DNA of 64,000 nt from Bacteroidales bacterium UBA4070 (GCA_002383485.1 DFYY01000029.1:62001-126000), one strand, 5' to 3'. Counted from the first letter of the stretch, positions 25,536 to 35,029 are shown. Numbers and translations: made by a program. Notes: generated from the sequence alone by a model not told the origin.

Positions 25536-27278
25536 TCAGTATATCCTGCGGTCAAGCACGTGCCTGACGATTATATTATAGTTCTTGTACTCCGACTTCA
25601 TCAACTTCACCAATGCCTGGACACCCACCTCGCCCATATTCTCTATTGCTTTCACTGCTTCAATCTGCAGTTGAACGTCATCCTCCTTGTCAAGCACGAG
25701 TTTCAGGAAACCGAGCATGGAGGTATCCGGCATCTTGCCCATGGATTTGACAACCTCAAGGCAGTTGTTGTACTCCTGGAATTTGTACATTCTCTTCATT
25801 GTTTCCAGGGTGCTTCTCATATCCATGTCTCCCGCCACCTCTACAGCCAGTTTGCTGACGCGCAGGTCACGGTGAAGCATCACCTTTTTCATCTCGGGTT
25901 CAGCCTCTTTCTGTTTGAACTCCCGTATCATCCTGAGGGCAAACATCACCACTGTAGGATTCTCCGAGCTGAGCCATCTCTTGAAATCAGGCACGGGAAG
26001 CTCATGCTGGATGATCAGGTCATGCAGTGTTATCTGTTCCCACAGTGAAAAAGGCCTTCTGAGGTGTGACAGGAATTCAAAATGGTCATTGTCACTGAGA
26101 CGTACCAGGGCTATCTGGGCCTCCATCCGCAGAATCTCATTCCTGGAGTTGAGAGAATTAATCATCTCCTCGTTTCCTTCCCTGATGCCCATGAAAGCCA
26201 GTTCGCGAAAACCCTTGATCTTTTTGTGCCAGCGTCTGCTTCGCGCCCTGGCGAGGGAATCAGTTACAAGTTCAAGATCGTTATACAGCCTGGTCAGTTT
26301 CTCTCTCGAATCACCCTTCAGGTTTACGCTCACGTCAATCATCTGATCAATGAGCACCTGTCTGCGGAAGTCATCCGAGGCAATCTTTCTGAAGGCATCG
26401 GATCCGGAGTTGCCAAAGAGATAATCAATTATAAGTCCCTGATACTGCTCCAGAAGGTATTGTCTGAGTTTTGCCTCCTTCTCCATTCTTCTCCTGTTAA
26501 GAAGGATCACGAGGAGGAGTACGAACATCGAGGCGAAGGAGGCAATGATTGTAATTATCAGTGCATTTACCAGGGCCACGGACTTCCCGAAATAGTTGTA
26601 CCGGTTAAGCCATTGGCTGTCGCCTTTAAGGACGAAGATGTTTTTGAATTTTTGCCATTTTGTCGGCTGAGCCACAGACGGTTCGAAGGCTGTTGATTCC
26701 AATAATGCAGGTGAATCCTGCATCCCGTCTGCCGGAATTATCTGTGCCGCTGGCACAGACTCAGCTTCAGGTGTAACAGATGATTCAGACACTGAGCCCG
26801 TCTCATCTGTCTCAGCAACTGTATCCTGAGCACTGACAGGCTCTTTTGCATGCAGGTTAACCGCTTCCTCTGCAGCCCTGGCATATTTTGCTTTTCCGGG
26901 AGACTCCCCAGAAAAAGCTACCGGGATATAGATGCTTGGTGCCTGGCCTCTCAGTGAACTGTTGATGAATACCTTGAACATTCCACCCTCTTCAACCAGG
27001 TCGAGATCCAGTCCTGTCATCTTCTCAATCCTGTTACCCAGGGCTTCGGCATTTGCGCGGCGATTGAATGCACCCATCTGGATGGCGTACTGTCCGCCGG
27101 CCAGCGAAATCAGTCCCTCGGCAGTCAGCTCGGAAGGAAAAGTCGAGACCACAGGCAGATTCTTTGAGACTGACTCAGGCGGAACCGAGTCCGGCACATA
27201 ATCTCCGGGCAAACTGCGAACCGGCAACAGGGCGCCTTCAAAGGCAAGAGTCAGCAGTATGGTCATCAGAAACCTCAT
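25536..27278 (-). CDS. SPOR-domain / HEAT-repeat inner-membrane protein
   Basis: The 580-aa protein has a signal-like N-terminus, a SPOR domain (about 60-110: GGQYAIQMGAFNRRANAEALGNRI), a Ser/Pro/Glu-rich linker, one membrane helix (about 230-257, ALIITIIASFASMFVLLLVILL) and then HEAT-like repeats (about 340-580, e.g. FALRMIREFKQKEAEPEMKKV). This puts SPOR in the periplasm, where such domains bind peptidoglycan, and HEAT in the cytoplasm as a scaffold. It overlaps the YaiO-like gene by 4 bp and is followed at 5 bp by the GT2, so it is probably the bridging or co-polymerase-like part of the polysaccharide machine. That role is inferred. Confidence 0.72.
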   Translation of the reverse strand: MRFLMTILLTLAFEGALLPVRSLPGDYVPDSVPPESVSKNLPVVSTFPSELTAEGLISLAGGQYAIQMGAFNRRANAEALGNRIEKMTGLDLDLVEEGGMFKVFINSSLRGQAPSIYIPVAFSGESPGKAKYARAAEEAVNLHAKEPVSAQDTVAETDETGSVSESSVTPEAESVPAAQIIPADGMQDSPALLESTAFEPSVAQPTKWQKFKNIFVLKGDSQWLNRYNYFGKSVALVNALIITIIASFASMFVLLLVILLNRRRMEKEAKLRQYLLEQYQGLIIDYLFGNSGSDAFRKIASDDFRRQVLIDQMIDVSVNLKGDSREKLTRLYNDLELVTDSLARARSRRWHKKIKGFRELAFMGIREGNEEMINSLNSRNEILRMEAQIALVRLSDNDHFEFLSHLRRPFSLWEQITLHDLIIQHELPVPDFKRWLSSENPTVVMFALRMIREFKQKEAEPEMKKVMLHRDLRVSKLAVEVAGDMDMRSTLETMKRMYKFQEYNNCLEVVKSMGKMPDTSMLGFLKLVLDKEDDVQLQIEAVKAIENMGEVGVQALVKLMKSEYKNYNIIVRHVLDRRIY

Positions 27279-28366
27279 TTTACTTTACCAATACCCATTA
27301 TTAAACCAATATTGCCTTCAAACCTGTTCCGGTACGCTATGCCGTATAACTTCTCGTATGACCAGCCTGCACCTATCCTGTAGGACCATCGGGGGCTGAT
27401 CTGGTCAAACCAGGCAAGCCTGATGCTGGATGCTTTCTGGCGCTCAAGGTCTGTGATAATGTCATAAGGTTCATCAGGGGCCGTTCCGGTGCCAACAGTC
27501 ACCTGCAGGTAATCCGTTGTACCGAAATATCTCCTGGCGGTAAGGAAGAACGATGTGGTGACCCCGATATCCTTGAAGTGGAAGTATCCCCTGGCGGCGA
27601 ACCAGTAGTTGCCCATGTATTTCTCAACCGAGGCAGTGCCCAGAAAAATGTCATGATCAAAGTAATAATAATTGATACCTGCAGAGATTGCCAATCCAGC
27701 AGGAAGAGACTGCCACAGTTCAAGTGCTGCCCTGTGTTTCGGGAACCATCGGCCTGGACTGTAGGCATAGGCTACATATGCATAATTGTTCTTCGAGAGT
27801 TCGGGCCATGCTTCTGCAGCAAACTGAAGGTCACTGTCAGAAATATCATCCGGAGGACCTGTGCCTATGTGTCCGTAGTTTACCGCAGCTACCGCAGTAC
27901 CCCATGAGAAACGGTGGCCGGTGCCAAGGCTGAAGACCTGCCAGAAGCGATCATAGGGCTCACTGTATGTGTCGAACAGGTATCCGGCTCTGATATCTGT
28001 AGGCAGGGTGACCTGCTGTGAACGGTCACGTGACCATCTCCTGATGTCAGTCAGGGCTTCGGCAGCGTCACTGTTGCCGGGGTCGGTCATAAGCAGGGTA
28101 TCGATGACTGCTGAGGCTTCATCATACCGGCCCTGCCAGGCAATTATCCGTCCAAGAAGTATCCGACCATCACCGTATTCCGGGAACTCACTCACAAGCA
28201 GGCGGGCAGCCGGCTCAGCCTCGGCATATTTGCCTTCAAACGCCAAAGACCTTATTCTTGAATACTCCTCTTCCGGAGCGGTAATCGTCTGACCACTAAG
28301 CAACCCGGTGGCCATGATCATTATGATCAGTGCAGAAACTAATGGTATATATTTTTCGTGACTCAT
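27275..28366 (-). CDS. YaiO-family outer-membrane beta-barrel protein with TPRs
   Basis: After a signal peptide (ends near LLSGQT, about residue 25) comes a TPR-like helical stretch (about 32-110: GKYAEAEPAARLLVSEFPEYGDGRILLGRI), then a beta-rich domain of about 230 residues rich in aromatic, alternating strands ending in GIGKVK. This is the YaiO layout, an outer-membrane barrel linked to a periplasmic TPR, resembling polysaccharide exporters such as PgaA. It is preceded by a receiver gene (4 bp) and overlaps the SPOR/HEAT gene by 4 bp. It likely exports the polymer made by the GT2. Confidence 0.82.
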   Translation of the reverse strand: MSHEKYIPLVSALIIMIMATGLLSGQTITAPEEEYSRIRSLAFEGKYAEAEPAARLLVSEFPEYGDGRILLGRIIAWQGRYDEASAVIDTLLMTDPGNSDAAEALTDIRRWSRDRSQQVTLPTDIRAGYLFDTYSEPYDRFWQVFSLGTGHRFSWGTAVAAVNYGHIGTGPPDDISDSDLQFAAEAWPELSKNNYAYVAYAYSPGRWFPKHRAALELWQSLPAGLAISAGINYYYFDHDIFLGTASVEKYMGNYWFAARGYFHFKDIGVTTSFFLTARRYFGTTDYLQVTVGTGTAPDEPYDIITDLERQKASSIRLAWFDQISPRWSYRIGAGWSYEKLYGIAYRNRFEGNIGLIMGIGKVK

Positions 28367-28369
28367 CTT

Positions 28370-28732
28370 TCAAACAACTGCTACTGCTGCCCTTATCTTT
28401 CTCAGGAGATCATCCGGATCAAACGGTTTGGTTATATATCCGCTTACCTTCATCTCTCCGGCCTGACGCTGCATCTGCGGATCACTGAAGGCTGAGACAA
28501 TCAGGACAGGTGTCTGCTTCTTCAGTTCGGTGCGAAGGAATCTTATTACTTCCAGGCCGCTGTGATAGGGCATGTGAATGTCCACGATAGCAAGATCAAA
28601 GTCAGTATTCTGCAACGCTTCAATGGCCCTGTTGCCGTCACTTACTGTTACAGGATCGTATCCCTCACGTTCCAGAACGACTGACATTGTTCTTAAAGCC
28701 ATTTGGTTATCTTCACAGATAAGTATCTTCAT
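28370..28732 (-). CDS. Single-domain response regulator heading the polysaccharide operon
   Basis: This 120-aa receiver has the acidic pocket ICEDNQMA, phospho-acceptor Asp in LAIVDIHMPYHSGLEV, and Lys in YITKPFDP; no output domain. I place the start at ATG 28732 (MKILICEDNQ); a longer frame from 28804 adds 24 residues lacking family similarity. It is the first gene of the leftward set with YaiO, SPOR/HEAT and GT2. It probably controls polymer synthesis by protein contact, as PilZ or receiver partners do elsewhere. Confidence 0.88.
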   Translation of the reverse strand: MKILICEDNQMALRTMSVVLEREGYDPVTVSDGNRAIEALQNTDFDLAIVDIHMPYHSGLEVIRFLRTELKKQTPVLIVSAFSDPQMQRQAGEMKVSGYITKPFDPDDLLRKIRAAVAVV

Positions 28733-28903
28733 TTCTTTGATTCCGATCTTTTTCGCTCTTTTTAATAACGCATCTGCCTGACCTTTATTAGCCAAAAACG
28801 ACAAAAATGGTTCTTTTGGTTCGTTTCCTCAAAAAAAGCGGCTTATTATTTGACTACTGTTGATAAATCGTAGATGACCCGCCTTCATGCCGGGATAAAG
28901 TAT

Positions 28904-31588
28904 TTACAGCTCCTTCAGGCGGATATTCCTGAATTTAACGACAGAGCCATGCCCCAGGAATCCGATGTGTCCCTTGCTGTTCTTGAGTCCCGGATGTTCC
29001 TTGCCGTCGATGGTACCGTTGGTGATTGCACCGGCAATGTCACCGTCAACAATGACGGTTCCGTTCAGTGTGACTTTTACCTTCGTTCCCTGCAGGGTCA
29101 CCTCCTGGTAGTTCCATTCTCCGACAGGCCTGAGAAAGCCTCTCCGTGCCGGTATTACGCCATAGACTGACCCGTGGTACTGGTAAGGCTCAAGGTTCGC
29201 ATAAATTGATGCTGTATTGTCAAGTATCTGAAGTTCCATTCCAACATAGGCGGCATCACCTTCCGGGGGAGTCCTGACACCCAGGCCGTTGTTGGCACCG
29301 GGGGTAAGCTGAAATTCAAAGCGGAAGACGAAATCCGCATACTCCTTTTCAGTGTAGAGGTTCCCGCCGCTGTCATTGCCTGGATTGATCACAATCATTC
29401 CGTTCTCAACTGCATAAGAGATCTTGTTGCCTATCCAACCGTCCAAATTCCTTCCGTTGAAAAGCGAAAGAAACCCTGCCTCCTTCTCCCTGTCGGCAAG
29501 ACCTTTACCGTCGAACAATGACTCGAATTCATCTTCATCCGGCAAATTCATCGCTTCAATGGCTTCCAGTGCCGCTTCGCGCACCTCTTCAGACGGATCC
29601 GAGAGGTAAGGAGTGATAAAGAATCCTGCCTGTTTTATTCCAAGCGAGGCGGTATAGGCTACCATTGCGGCTCTTACCCGGGGGTCGGCGGCATATGGAG
29701 CTATATCCTTTATCATCTGCAGCTTACGCTCCGGTGTAATGCGGGCTGCCTCAGTCATTCGCATGTAAGCGTCAAATGCCGGCATGCCGAAAGTCTTGTT
29801 CCCCGACCTGGTAATTTCCAGCAGTGTTTTTGCTGCCGAGTGGTCCTTCCAGTGAGAGAGAGCGTCAAAACATGCATCGCGGATTATTGCATCCCCGTTT
29901 TCAAACTCATAGGCAATCAGTTTCAGTGCTTCTTCTCCGCCTGTAGCTGCCAGAAGGGGTATCAGCTTCAGTTTGTCGCCACCCTTTTTGATGGCCTCAA
30001 GAATAAGGTCAGAGCGCTGTTCGGGATCATCATGCTTCATGGCTGCCGTCAGCAGGGCGCGTTGCAGTTCGGTTATCTCAGCCCTGTCGGTGGTTTCGGC
30101 AAGCAGTGTGAGGATCTGAGGCTGGTCATTATATGATGCGAGGCTACCAAGTGAGTTCAGTGCAGTTGCCCTTACACCCGGGTCTTCAGAGCCGGCATAT
30201 GGATAAACAGTGTTAAACCATTTGTTGTCGCCAGACCATGCCAGCAGCCTGATCAGGGTCACGGTTGCCTGGCCGGCAGACTGAGGCAGTGTCCCGGAAA
30301 CACGGATCATGCCCGCACTGTCAAGTATGGTTGTGAGAGCGTTAGCTGCTGCACGGTGCCCCTCTTCGTTGTCATGTTTCACAATCCATGCAAGCAGGGG
30401 ATCAACGGCTTTTCTGTTCTGCAGGCGTGCCAGGGCTGCCACGGCTGCAGCTGCCACCTCCTGTGAAGGATCTTCCATAGCCTTCAGGATCAGTGGGACT
30501 GCCAGATTATCACCACGTTCGCCAAGCATGAATATTATCTCAGGTTTGGCTTCAGGGGAGACCCTGGCGTATCTTTTGATCCACTTTTTTGTTGTTTCAC
30601 TTCCGGGGATTGCCGATGCAAGGCGGAGAGCGCCACCTCTGATGGCCACGTCAGGATCATCAGCTGCCTCGAGGAGCATGCCCAGGGCATCCCTCCCCTT
30701 CACCTCGGTGATGACACTCATGGCAGCCAGTCGCTGGCTGGCAGCTTCAGGAGCCTGGCTGGCAGCGATAACCTGTGAGGTGATACGCTCCATTTTCTTT
30801 ACGTCGCCGGCAAACCCAACCTTCCTGGCATAGATGAGCAGTGCCGTTACGGCTCCGGTCTTATCCCGGCGCCAGGAAGCGGAGGCGGCTGCCTGGGTAA
30901 GTATATCCCCGGCAGAGGGTGCGCCTGTTGAGGCCATTGCATAGAGAGCAGCTGATTTTTCCGCCGTACTTCCCATTTCGTACCATGCCTGATAGGTATC
31001 GATTGCCGTTCCGGGATGTATCTCGGCCAGTGCAACCATCACCTGGGCGGCGCAGGGGCATGCTGAGGCTGTAAGAGCTGAGGCCAGCAGATCGGCGGCA
31101 CCGGCAGTGCCAGTCGATTGGAGGGCAATGACAGCATCATCGCACATCTCGGGAGAGAGGACCCATGGCTCCAGGGCCTCAGCAGTCAAAGCCGAGCCCA
31201 CCAGGTTGAGCTGCCTCATGAAGAATGACCTCACCTCTCTGTCTGTTGCCCGGTTCATAAAACCGATGCACTCTTTTTCCCATTGTCGTTTCCTGATATC
31301 ATCGCGGTCAGCAGAAAGATGAGCAGTAAGAGACGAAACAGCATACCGTGCCCTCATGTCATCACCGGTGCCTGCCGGCACGATCTGTTCGCAGATCATC
31401 GCCCTGCCCTGCTCTCCGAGAGCATACATATCCTCCATGAGACGGGAGGCAAGCTCCATGTTGTCAGCCGGCATCCGCGCAAGCAGGTCAGCCACCCTTG
31501 TGCCGGTTGTCCTTACATCCTGAGCGCCCGCTACTGCACTGATCAGCAGCAGGGCTGCCAGTGCAGATAATGTCCTGATTTTGTTCAT
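28904..31588 (-). CDS. Secreted HEAT-repeat protein with C-terminal DUF1080 (3-keto-glycoside hydrolase) domain
   Basis: The 894-aa protein has a signal peptide (MNKIRTLSALAALLLISAVAGAQ), many HEAT-like repeats (about 40-650, e.g. EVAAAAVAALARLQNRKAVDPL, EEVREAALEAIEAM) and a DUF1080 jellyroll (about 690-890: FLSLFNGRNLDGWIGNK, NNGLGVRTP, MELQILDN, GFLRPVGEWN, GHIGFLGHGS). DUF1080 domains are now linked to cleavage of 3-keto-glycosides. The start at 31588 fits the signal peptide and avoids overlap with the Gfo/Idh gene, which precedes it by 20 bp. The pair suggests oxidation at C3 followed by cleavage of a glycoside in the periplasm. Confidence 0.83.
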   Translation of the reverse strand: MNKIRTLSALAALLLISAVAGAQDVRTTGTRVADLLARMPADNMELASRLMEDMYALGEQGRAMICEQIVPAGTGDDMRARYAVSSLTAHLSADRDDIRKRQWEKECIGFMNRATDREVRSFFMRQLNLVGSALTAEALEPWVLSPEMCDDAVIALQSTGTAGAADLLASALTASACPCAAQVMVALAEIHPGTAIDTYQAWYEMGSTAEKSAALYAMASTGAPSAGDILTQAAASASWRRDKTGAVTALLIYARKVGFAGDVKKMERITSQVIAASQAPEAASQRLAAMSVITEVKGRDALGMLLEAADDPDVAIRGGALRLASAIPGSETTKKWIKRYARVSPEAKPEIIFMLGERGDNLAVPLILKAMEDPSQEVAAAAVAALARLQNRKAVDPLLAWIVKHDNEEGHRAAANALTTILDSAGMIRVSGTLPQSAGQATVTLIRLLAWSGDNKWFNTVYPYAGSEDPGVRATALNSLGSLASYNDQPQILTLLAETTDRAEITELQRALLTAAMKHDDPEQRSDLILEAIKKGGDKLKLIPLLAATGGEEALKLIAYEFENGDAIIRDACFDALSHWKDHSAAKTLLEITRSGNKTFGMPAFDAYMRMTEAARITPERKLQMIKDIAPYAADPRVRAAMVAYTASLGIKQAGFFITPYLSDPSEEVREAALEAIEAMNLPDEDEFESLFDGKGLADREKEAGFLSLFNGRNLDGWIGNKISYAVENGMIVINPGNDSGGNLYTEKEYADFVFRFEFQLTPGANNGLGVRTPPEGDAAYVGMELQILDNTASIYANLEPYQYHGSVYGVIPARRGFLRPVGEWNYQEVTLQGTKVKVTLNGTVIVDGDIAGAITNGTIDGKEHPGLKNSKGHIGFLGHGSVVKFRNIRLKEL

Positions 31589-31608
31589 GATATCTTTTTT
31601 CTTACGTA

Positions 31609-32877
31609 TTACATATGCCATTCACCTCTCATCGGCTGATCCACCAGCGCATTTGCCGCATCGTCATCAACGAAGAGCTGGCTGACAGGGTCATACTTCA
31701 GGTTCCTGCCCAGCCTGAGCGCCACCACACCCATATTCACTATTGTGCATGACCTGTGCCCGTTCTCCTCGTTGAGGGCGAATGGGCGGCGGGTCCTGAC
31801 CGATTCGGTGAAACGGGTGATCTGTGGTTCCGGATCGGGCAGATCCCTGACCAGTTCGGCAAGGTTGGGTATGTCAGATACGAATCCCTTGTATATCTTT
31901 CCCTGGGGGCCTTCGATATAGGCTGCATTTTTGTCGCGGTTTTCACCGTCGAGGATAATCTGGCAGCCGTCTTCATATGTGTAGGTAATTCTTCGCCATG
32001 ATCCTACGGCATCATGATGCTGCTGGGGTGCATCGATCTCCACTGATATGGGGCTGGTGTCATCCTTCCCCAGCAGGTACTGAACGGGGTCTATGTAGTG
32101 TTGCCCCATGTCACCCAGGCCACCGCCGTCATAGTCCCAGTATCCGCGGAAATTCTCATGTACCCTGAGCTGATTGTACGGTTTGAAGGGGGCAGGCCCA
32201 AGCCACATGTCATAGTCCAGGTCAGCAGGGACAGGCTCGGGCAGGAGATCGGTCCGGCCGCTCCAGTAAAACTTCCAGTCATAGCCTGTTATTCCACTGA
32301 TTGTTACCTTCAGGGGCCAGCCGAGGATGCCGCTGCTGACAACCTTCTTCAGCGGCAAGACTGTTGTGCCGAGGCCATAGAACTGACCGGAGAACCGGAA
32401 CCAGGTGTTGAGTCTGAACATCCGGCCGTTGGCCTTCACTGCTTCCACAAGTCTCTTCCCCTCTCCTATTGTTCGTGTCATCGGTTTCTCGCACCAGATA
32501 TCCTTGCCTGCCTCAGCGGCCATTTTTGCTATTATACCATGCCAGTGCGGCGGTGTGGCTATGTGAACAATGTCGATATCCGGCCTGTTGATCAGCTCCC
32601 GGAAATCGCTGTACCCTGTCACGCCTTTGCCAGCCCTGTCAAGCGCCCTCTTCAGGTGACCCGAGTCAACATCGCACACTGCAAGCAGCCGGGTGTTTTC
32701 ATAGTTAAAATGGCCGAGACCCATGCCACCGACCCCCACAATTCCTTTGGTGAGCTGATCACTTGGTGCAATGTAACCGCTGCCGCCCATCACATGCCTG
32801 GGAATGATTGTCAGGCCGAGACCTGCTGCTGTGCTCCTGATTAAAAACCTGCGCCGGTTGACTTTTTCCTTTTCCAT
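31609..32877 (-). CDS. Tat-exported Gfo/Idh/MocA family oxidoreductase
   Basis: The 422-aa NAD(P)-linked sugar oxidoreductase has a twin-arginine signal NRRRFLIRSTAAGLGLTI. The Rossmann start reads IVGVGGMGLGHF, followed by AVCDVD, HIATPPHWH and the family motif CEKPMTRT (EKP, catalytic Lys). C-terminal alpha/beta domain includes GGGLGDMGQHYIDPVQYLLG. Export of a folded, cofactor-loaded enzyme is typical for this group in Bacteroidota glycan loci. It is followed at 20 bp by the DUF1080 protein; together they suggest a 3-keto-sugar route. A 247-bp gap upstream separates it from the sulfatase relic; I see no clear promoter there. Confidence 0.9.
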   Translation of the reverse strand: MEKEKVNRRRFLIRSTAAGLGLTIIPRHVMGGSGYIAPSDQLTKGIVGVGGMGLGHFNYENTRLLAVCDVDSGHLKRALDRAGKGVTGYSDFRELINRPDIDIVHIATPPHWHGIIAKMAAEAGKDIWCEKPMTRTIGEGKRLVEAVKANGRMFRLNTWFRFSGQFYGLGTTVLPLKKVVSSGILGWPLKVTISGITGYDWKFYWSGRTDLLPEPVPADLDYDMWLGPAPFKPYNQLRVHENFRGYWDYDGGGLGDMGQHYIDPVQYLLGKDDTSPISVEIDAPQQHHDAVGSWRRITYTYEDGCQIILDGENRDKNAAYIEGPQGKIYKGFVSDIPNLAELVRDLPDPEPQITRFTESVRTRRPFALNEENGHRSCTIVNMGVVALRLGRNLKYDPVSQLFVDDDAANALVDQPMRGEWHM

Positions 32878-33124
32878 GAGCTGTACTGTTTCAATGACCG
32901 GTAAATATAAATATTTGGCCAGAGTGAATCTGAAAAGCTAAATTCTAACTATGAACAAGTAACTAACCGTAAACGGGAGCACCGGTTGCAGGCATGGGCG
33001 GAGAGTTTATGTCATAACGGTAAAAATGTCTGCCTGCGTACCCAAACCGGAGCCCCACAGGAAAGCTGCAATCTGCAGGCATCAGTGAAGGTCTTCCGGC
33101 ACCTGATATTTTTTTCTCAAGCCG

Positions 33125-33781
33125 TCAAGTTTTTTCCGGCACAGGGAACTCCGCTCCGTCAAAGAGGTCGAGGTCATATGTATCCGGCATCCAGTTGCGG
33201 TGCGGGGCCTTATGGTGCAACAGCAGAAAGAAGGGCTTCGCGGGATCGCGATCCTGAAGCCACTCTATCGCCTTGTCAATAATGATCGTCGTTGCGTACC
33301 CTGTTTGCCTGTAGGTACGTCCCGGTTCGATGAAGTCAGGGTTGTAGTAGCTACCCTGCCCTGGGAGGATACTCCAGTAGTCGAATCCGGTCGGTTCGCT
33401 CTTCAGGTGCCATTTGCCAATGAGGGCTGTCTAATACCCGGCCTCCTGCAGGAACTTCGGGAAGGTAACCTGCGAGATGTCAAACCTTGCCCTGTTGTCA
33501 ATGTGACCATTTGCAGGGCTGTGCTTCCCTGTGAGGAGTGCTGCCCTGCCGGGTGCGCAGATTGAGTTGCAGACGAAGCTGTTGCGGAAGATTATCCCCT
33601 CGTCTGCAATATGGTCAATGTTGGGTGTTTTGTTGATCACGCTGCCATAGGCGCTGACAGCCCGGTATGCATGATCATCGGTCATGATGTAGATGATGTT
33701 GGGTCTCAGGGGCTCCGGCCCGGAGCACGACCAGGCAAGAGTGAGCGCCAGCATAACAACAACTGTCTTGAGCTTCTTCAT
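33125..33781 (-). pseudogene. Sulfatase pseudogene (nonsense codon and lost C-terminus)
   Basis: The reading frame opens as a formylglycine sulfatase: lipoprotein-like signal (LALTLAWSCSG), RPNIIYIMTDDHAY (metal site), NSICAPGRAALLTGKH (CxPxR, formylglycine Cys). A TAG at 33433-33431 then interrupts the motif where sulfatases usually have GYQTALIGKWHL; reading on in the same frame gives TALIGKWHLKSEPTGFDYWS and later FFLLLHHKAPHRNW, all good sulfatase sequence, so CAG to TAG is the simplest change. The frame ends at TGA 33127-33125 after about 218 codons, while intact enzymes are 450-520 aa. It lies 58 bp downstream of the MFS gene in a glycan-use set. Confidence 0.88.
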
Positions 33782-33839
33782 GTTACAGGTTTCGGTTTAC
33801 ACTGCGGAGCCCGGCCGATGCACGTATCAGCCTGAGACT

Positions 33840-35009
33840 TCAGATTGTTACTATCTTCTTTCTGATAATAATCCATGAAACAACCAGCAGATAAGCAGCA
33901 CACAGCAGCAGGACACCCATGCCGGGCACCACTCCCATTGAATCGCTGACCAGGCCCATAAGGGGCGGGATAAGCGCTCCGCCGGAGATGGCCATCATCA
34001 TCAGTCCCGAGATCTCATTGCTCCTTTCCGGGTACTTCTGTACCGTAAGCGAGAATACAAGCGGGAAGATATTGGCCACACCGAGTCCGATAAGGAATAC
34101 AAGTGTCCACGCAGCAGCCTTTGATGCAGGGATAACCATTATAAGAAATATTGTGATGATTGACAGTATGGCGCTGTAAAGCAGTCCCCTGGTGGAGGAG
34201 AGTTTTGTCAGTATGAGAGCCCCGGCGAAGGTGCCCAGCATACGGCCGAAGAAATAGATGCTGCGGCCTGACTGTGCGGTGACCTCCTCAAACCCGAACC
34301 TTGTGGTCAGGAATTTGCCGGAGAAGTAGTTGAAGCCTACATCGATGCCCACAACCAGGAAGATGGAGAGAACCATCATCAGGATGTATGAGTTTCCCAG
34401 CAGGCTGAAGGCAGATGCCATTGATGCCTTGTTCCCGGTGGAGGCGGTCTCTTCTATTTTTACCATGCTCAGCCAAAGCACGCTCAGGAAGGAGATAACG
34501 CCGTAAACAAGGAACAGAATCTTCCAGTCATTGAACATGCTGGCAAAGAGTGCGGCGAGGGGTGCCGCCAGCATTGAGCCGATGGCCTTTATAAACTGTG
34601 AGAAGCTGAGGAAGCTCGAAACTCTGCGTCCGGGCACTACATCAACCAGCAGGGGATTGGCCGAGACCTGCACAATCGTGTTACCGATGCCGAGCAGCGC
34701 GAAACCTACAATGACAGTAATAAAATTATAGAACAGCAGCGGTACGAATAGTCCTATTCCCGTGATGATCATGCCGGCATTGAGCATCCTCTTTTTGCCC
34801 ACCCGGGCCTGCATGATACCCACAGGTACTGAGAGGATAAAGAACCAGATGAAGGCGGCGAACGGAATAAGGCCAAGGATGAAGTCGCTCAGTCCCAGGT
34901 CTTCTGCCACGCGGTCTTTGCCTATTCCCACGAGGTCAACAAAGCTCATCACGAAGAAGGAGAGGAGCACCGGCACCACCAGTCTCATCTCGATTTTTTT
35001 CTCATTCAT
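33840..35009 (-). CDS. MFS sugar transporter (FucP-like)
   Basis: The 389-aa protein has 12 hydrophobic segments and matches the Bacteroidota sugar MFS branch: N-terminal LVVPVLLSFFVMSFVDLVGIGKD, the loop GIMQARVGKKRML, the GIGNTIVQVSANPLLVDVVP segment typical of FucP-like carriers, and GLGVANIFPLVFSLTVQKYPERSNEISGLMM near the end. It probably imports a monosaccharide by proton symport. It is placed 20 bp after the ROK kinase gene, which would phosphorylate the imported sugar. Confidence 0.88.
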   Translation of the reverse strand: MNEKKIEMRLVVPVLLSFFVMSFVDLVGIGKDRVAEDLGLSDFILGLIPFAAFIWFFILSVPVGIMQARVGKKRMLNAGMIITGIGLFVPLLFYNFITVIVGFALLGIGNTIVQVSANPLLVDVVPGRRVSSFLSFSQFIKAIGSMLAAPLAALFASMFNDWKILFLVYGVISFLSVLWLSMVKIEETASTGNKASMASAFSLLGNSYILMMVLSIFLVVGIDVGFNYFSGKFLTTRFGFEEVTAQSGRSIYFFGRMLGTFAGALILTKLSSTRGLLYSAILSIITIFLIMVIPASKAAAWTLVFLIGLGVANIFPLVFSLTVQKYPERSNEISGLMMMAISGGALIPPLMGLVSDSMGVVPGMGVLLLCAAYLLVVSWIIIRKKIVTI

Positions 35010-35029
35010 ATAGTCAGGGTTGTTCAGTC

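Noticed and set aside
32878..33124. Short frames between the sulfatase relic and the Gfo/Idh gene
   Set aside because: No start context, domain or codon pattern supports a gene; it is probably remnant sulfatase or spacer DNA.
33431..33433. In-frame TAG as a pyrrolysine codon in the sulfatase
   Set aside because: The position is normally Gln (CAG is one base away), no pyl genes are seen, and the gene is truncated later by TGA, so a nonsense mutation is simpler.
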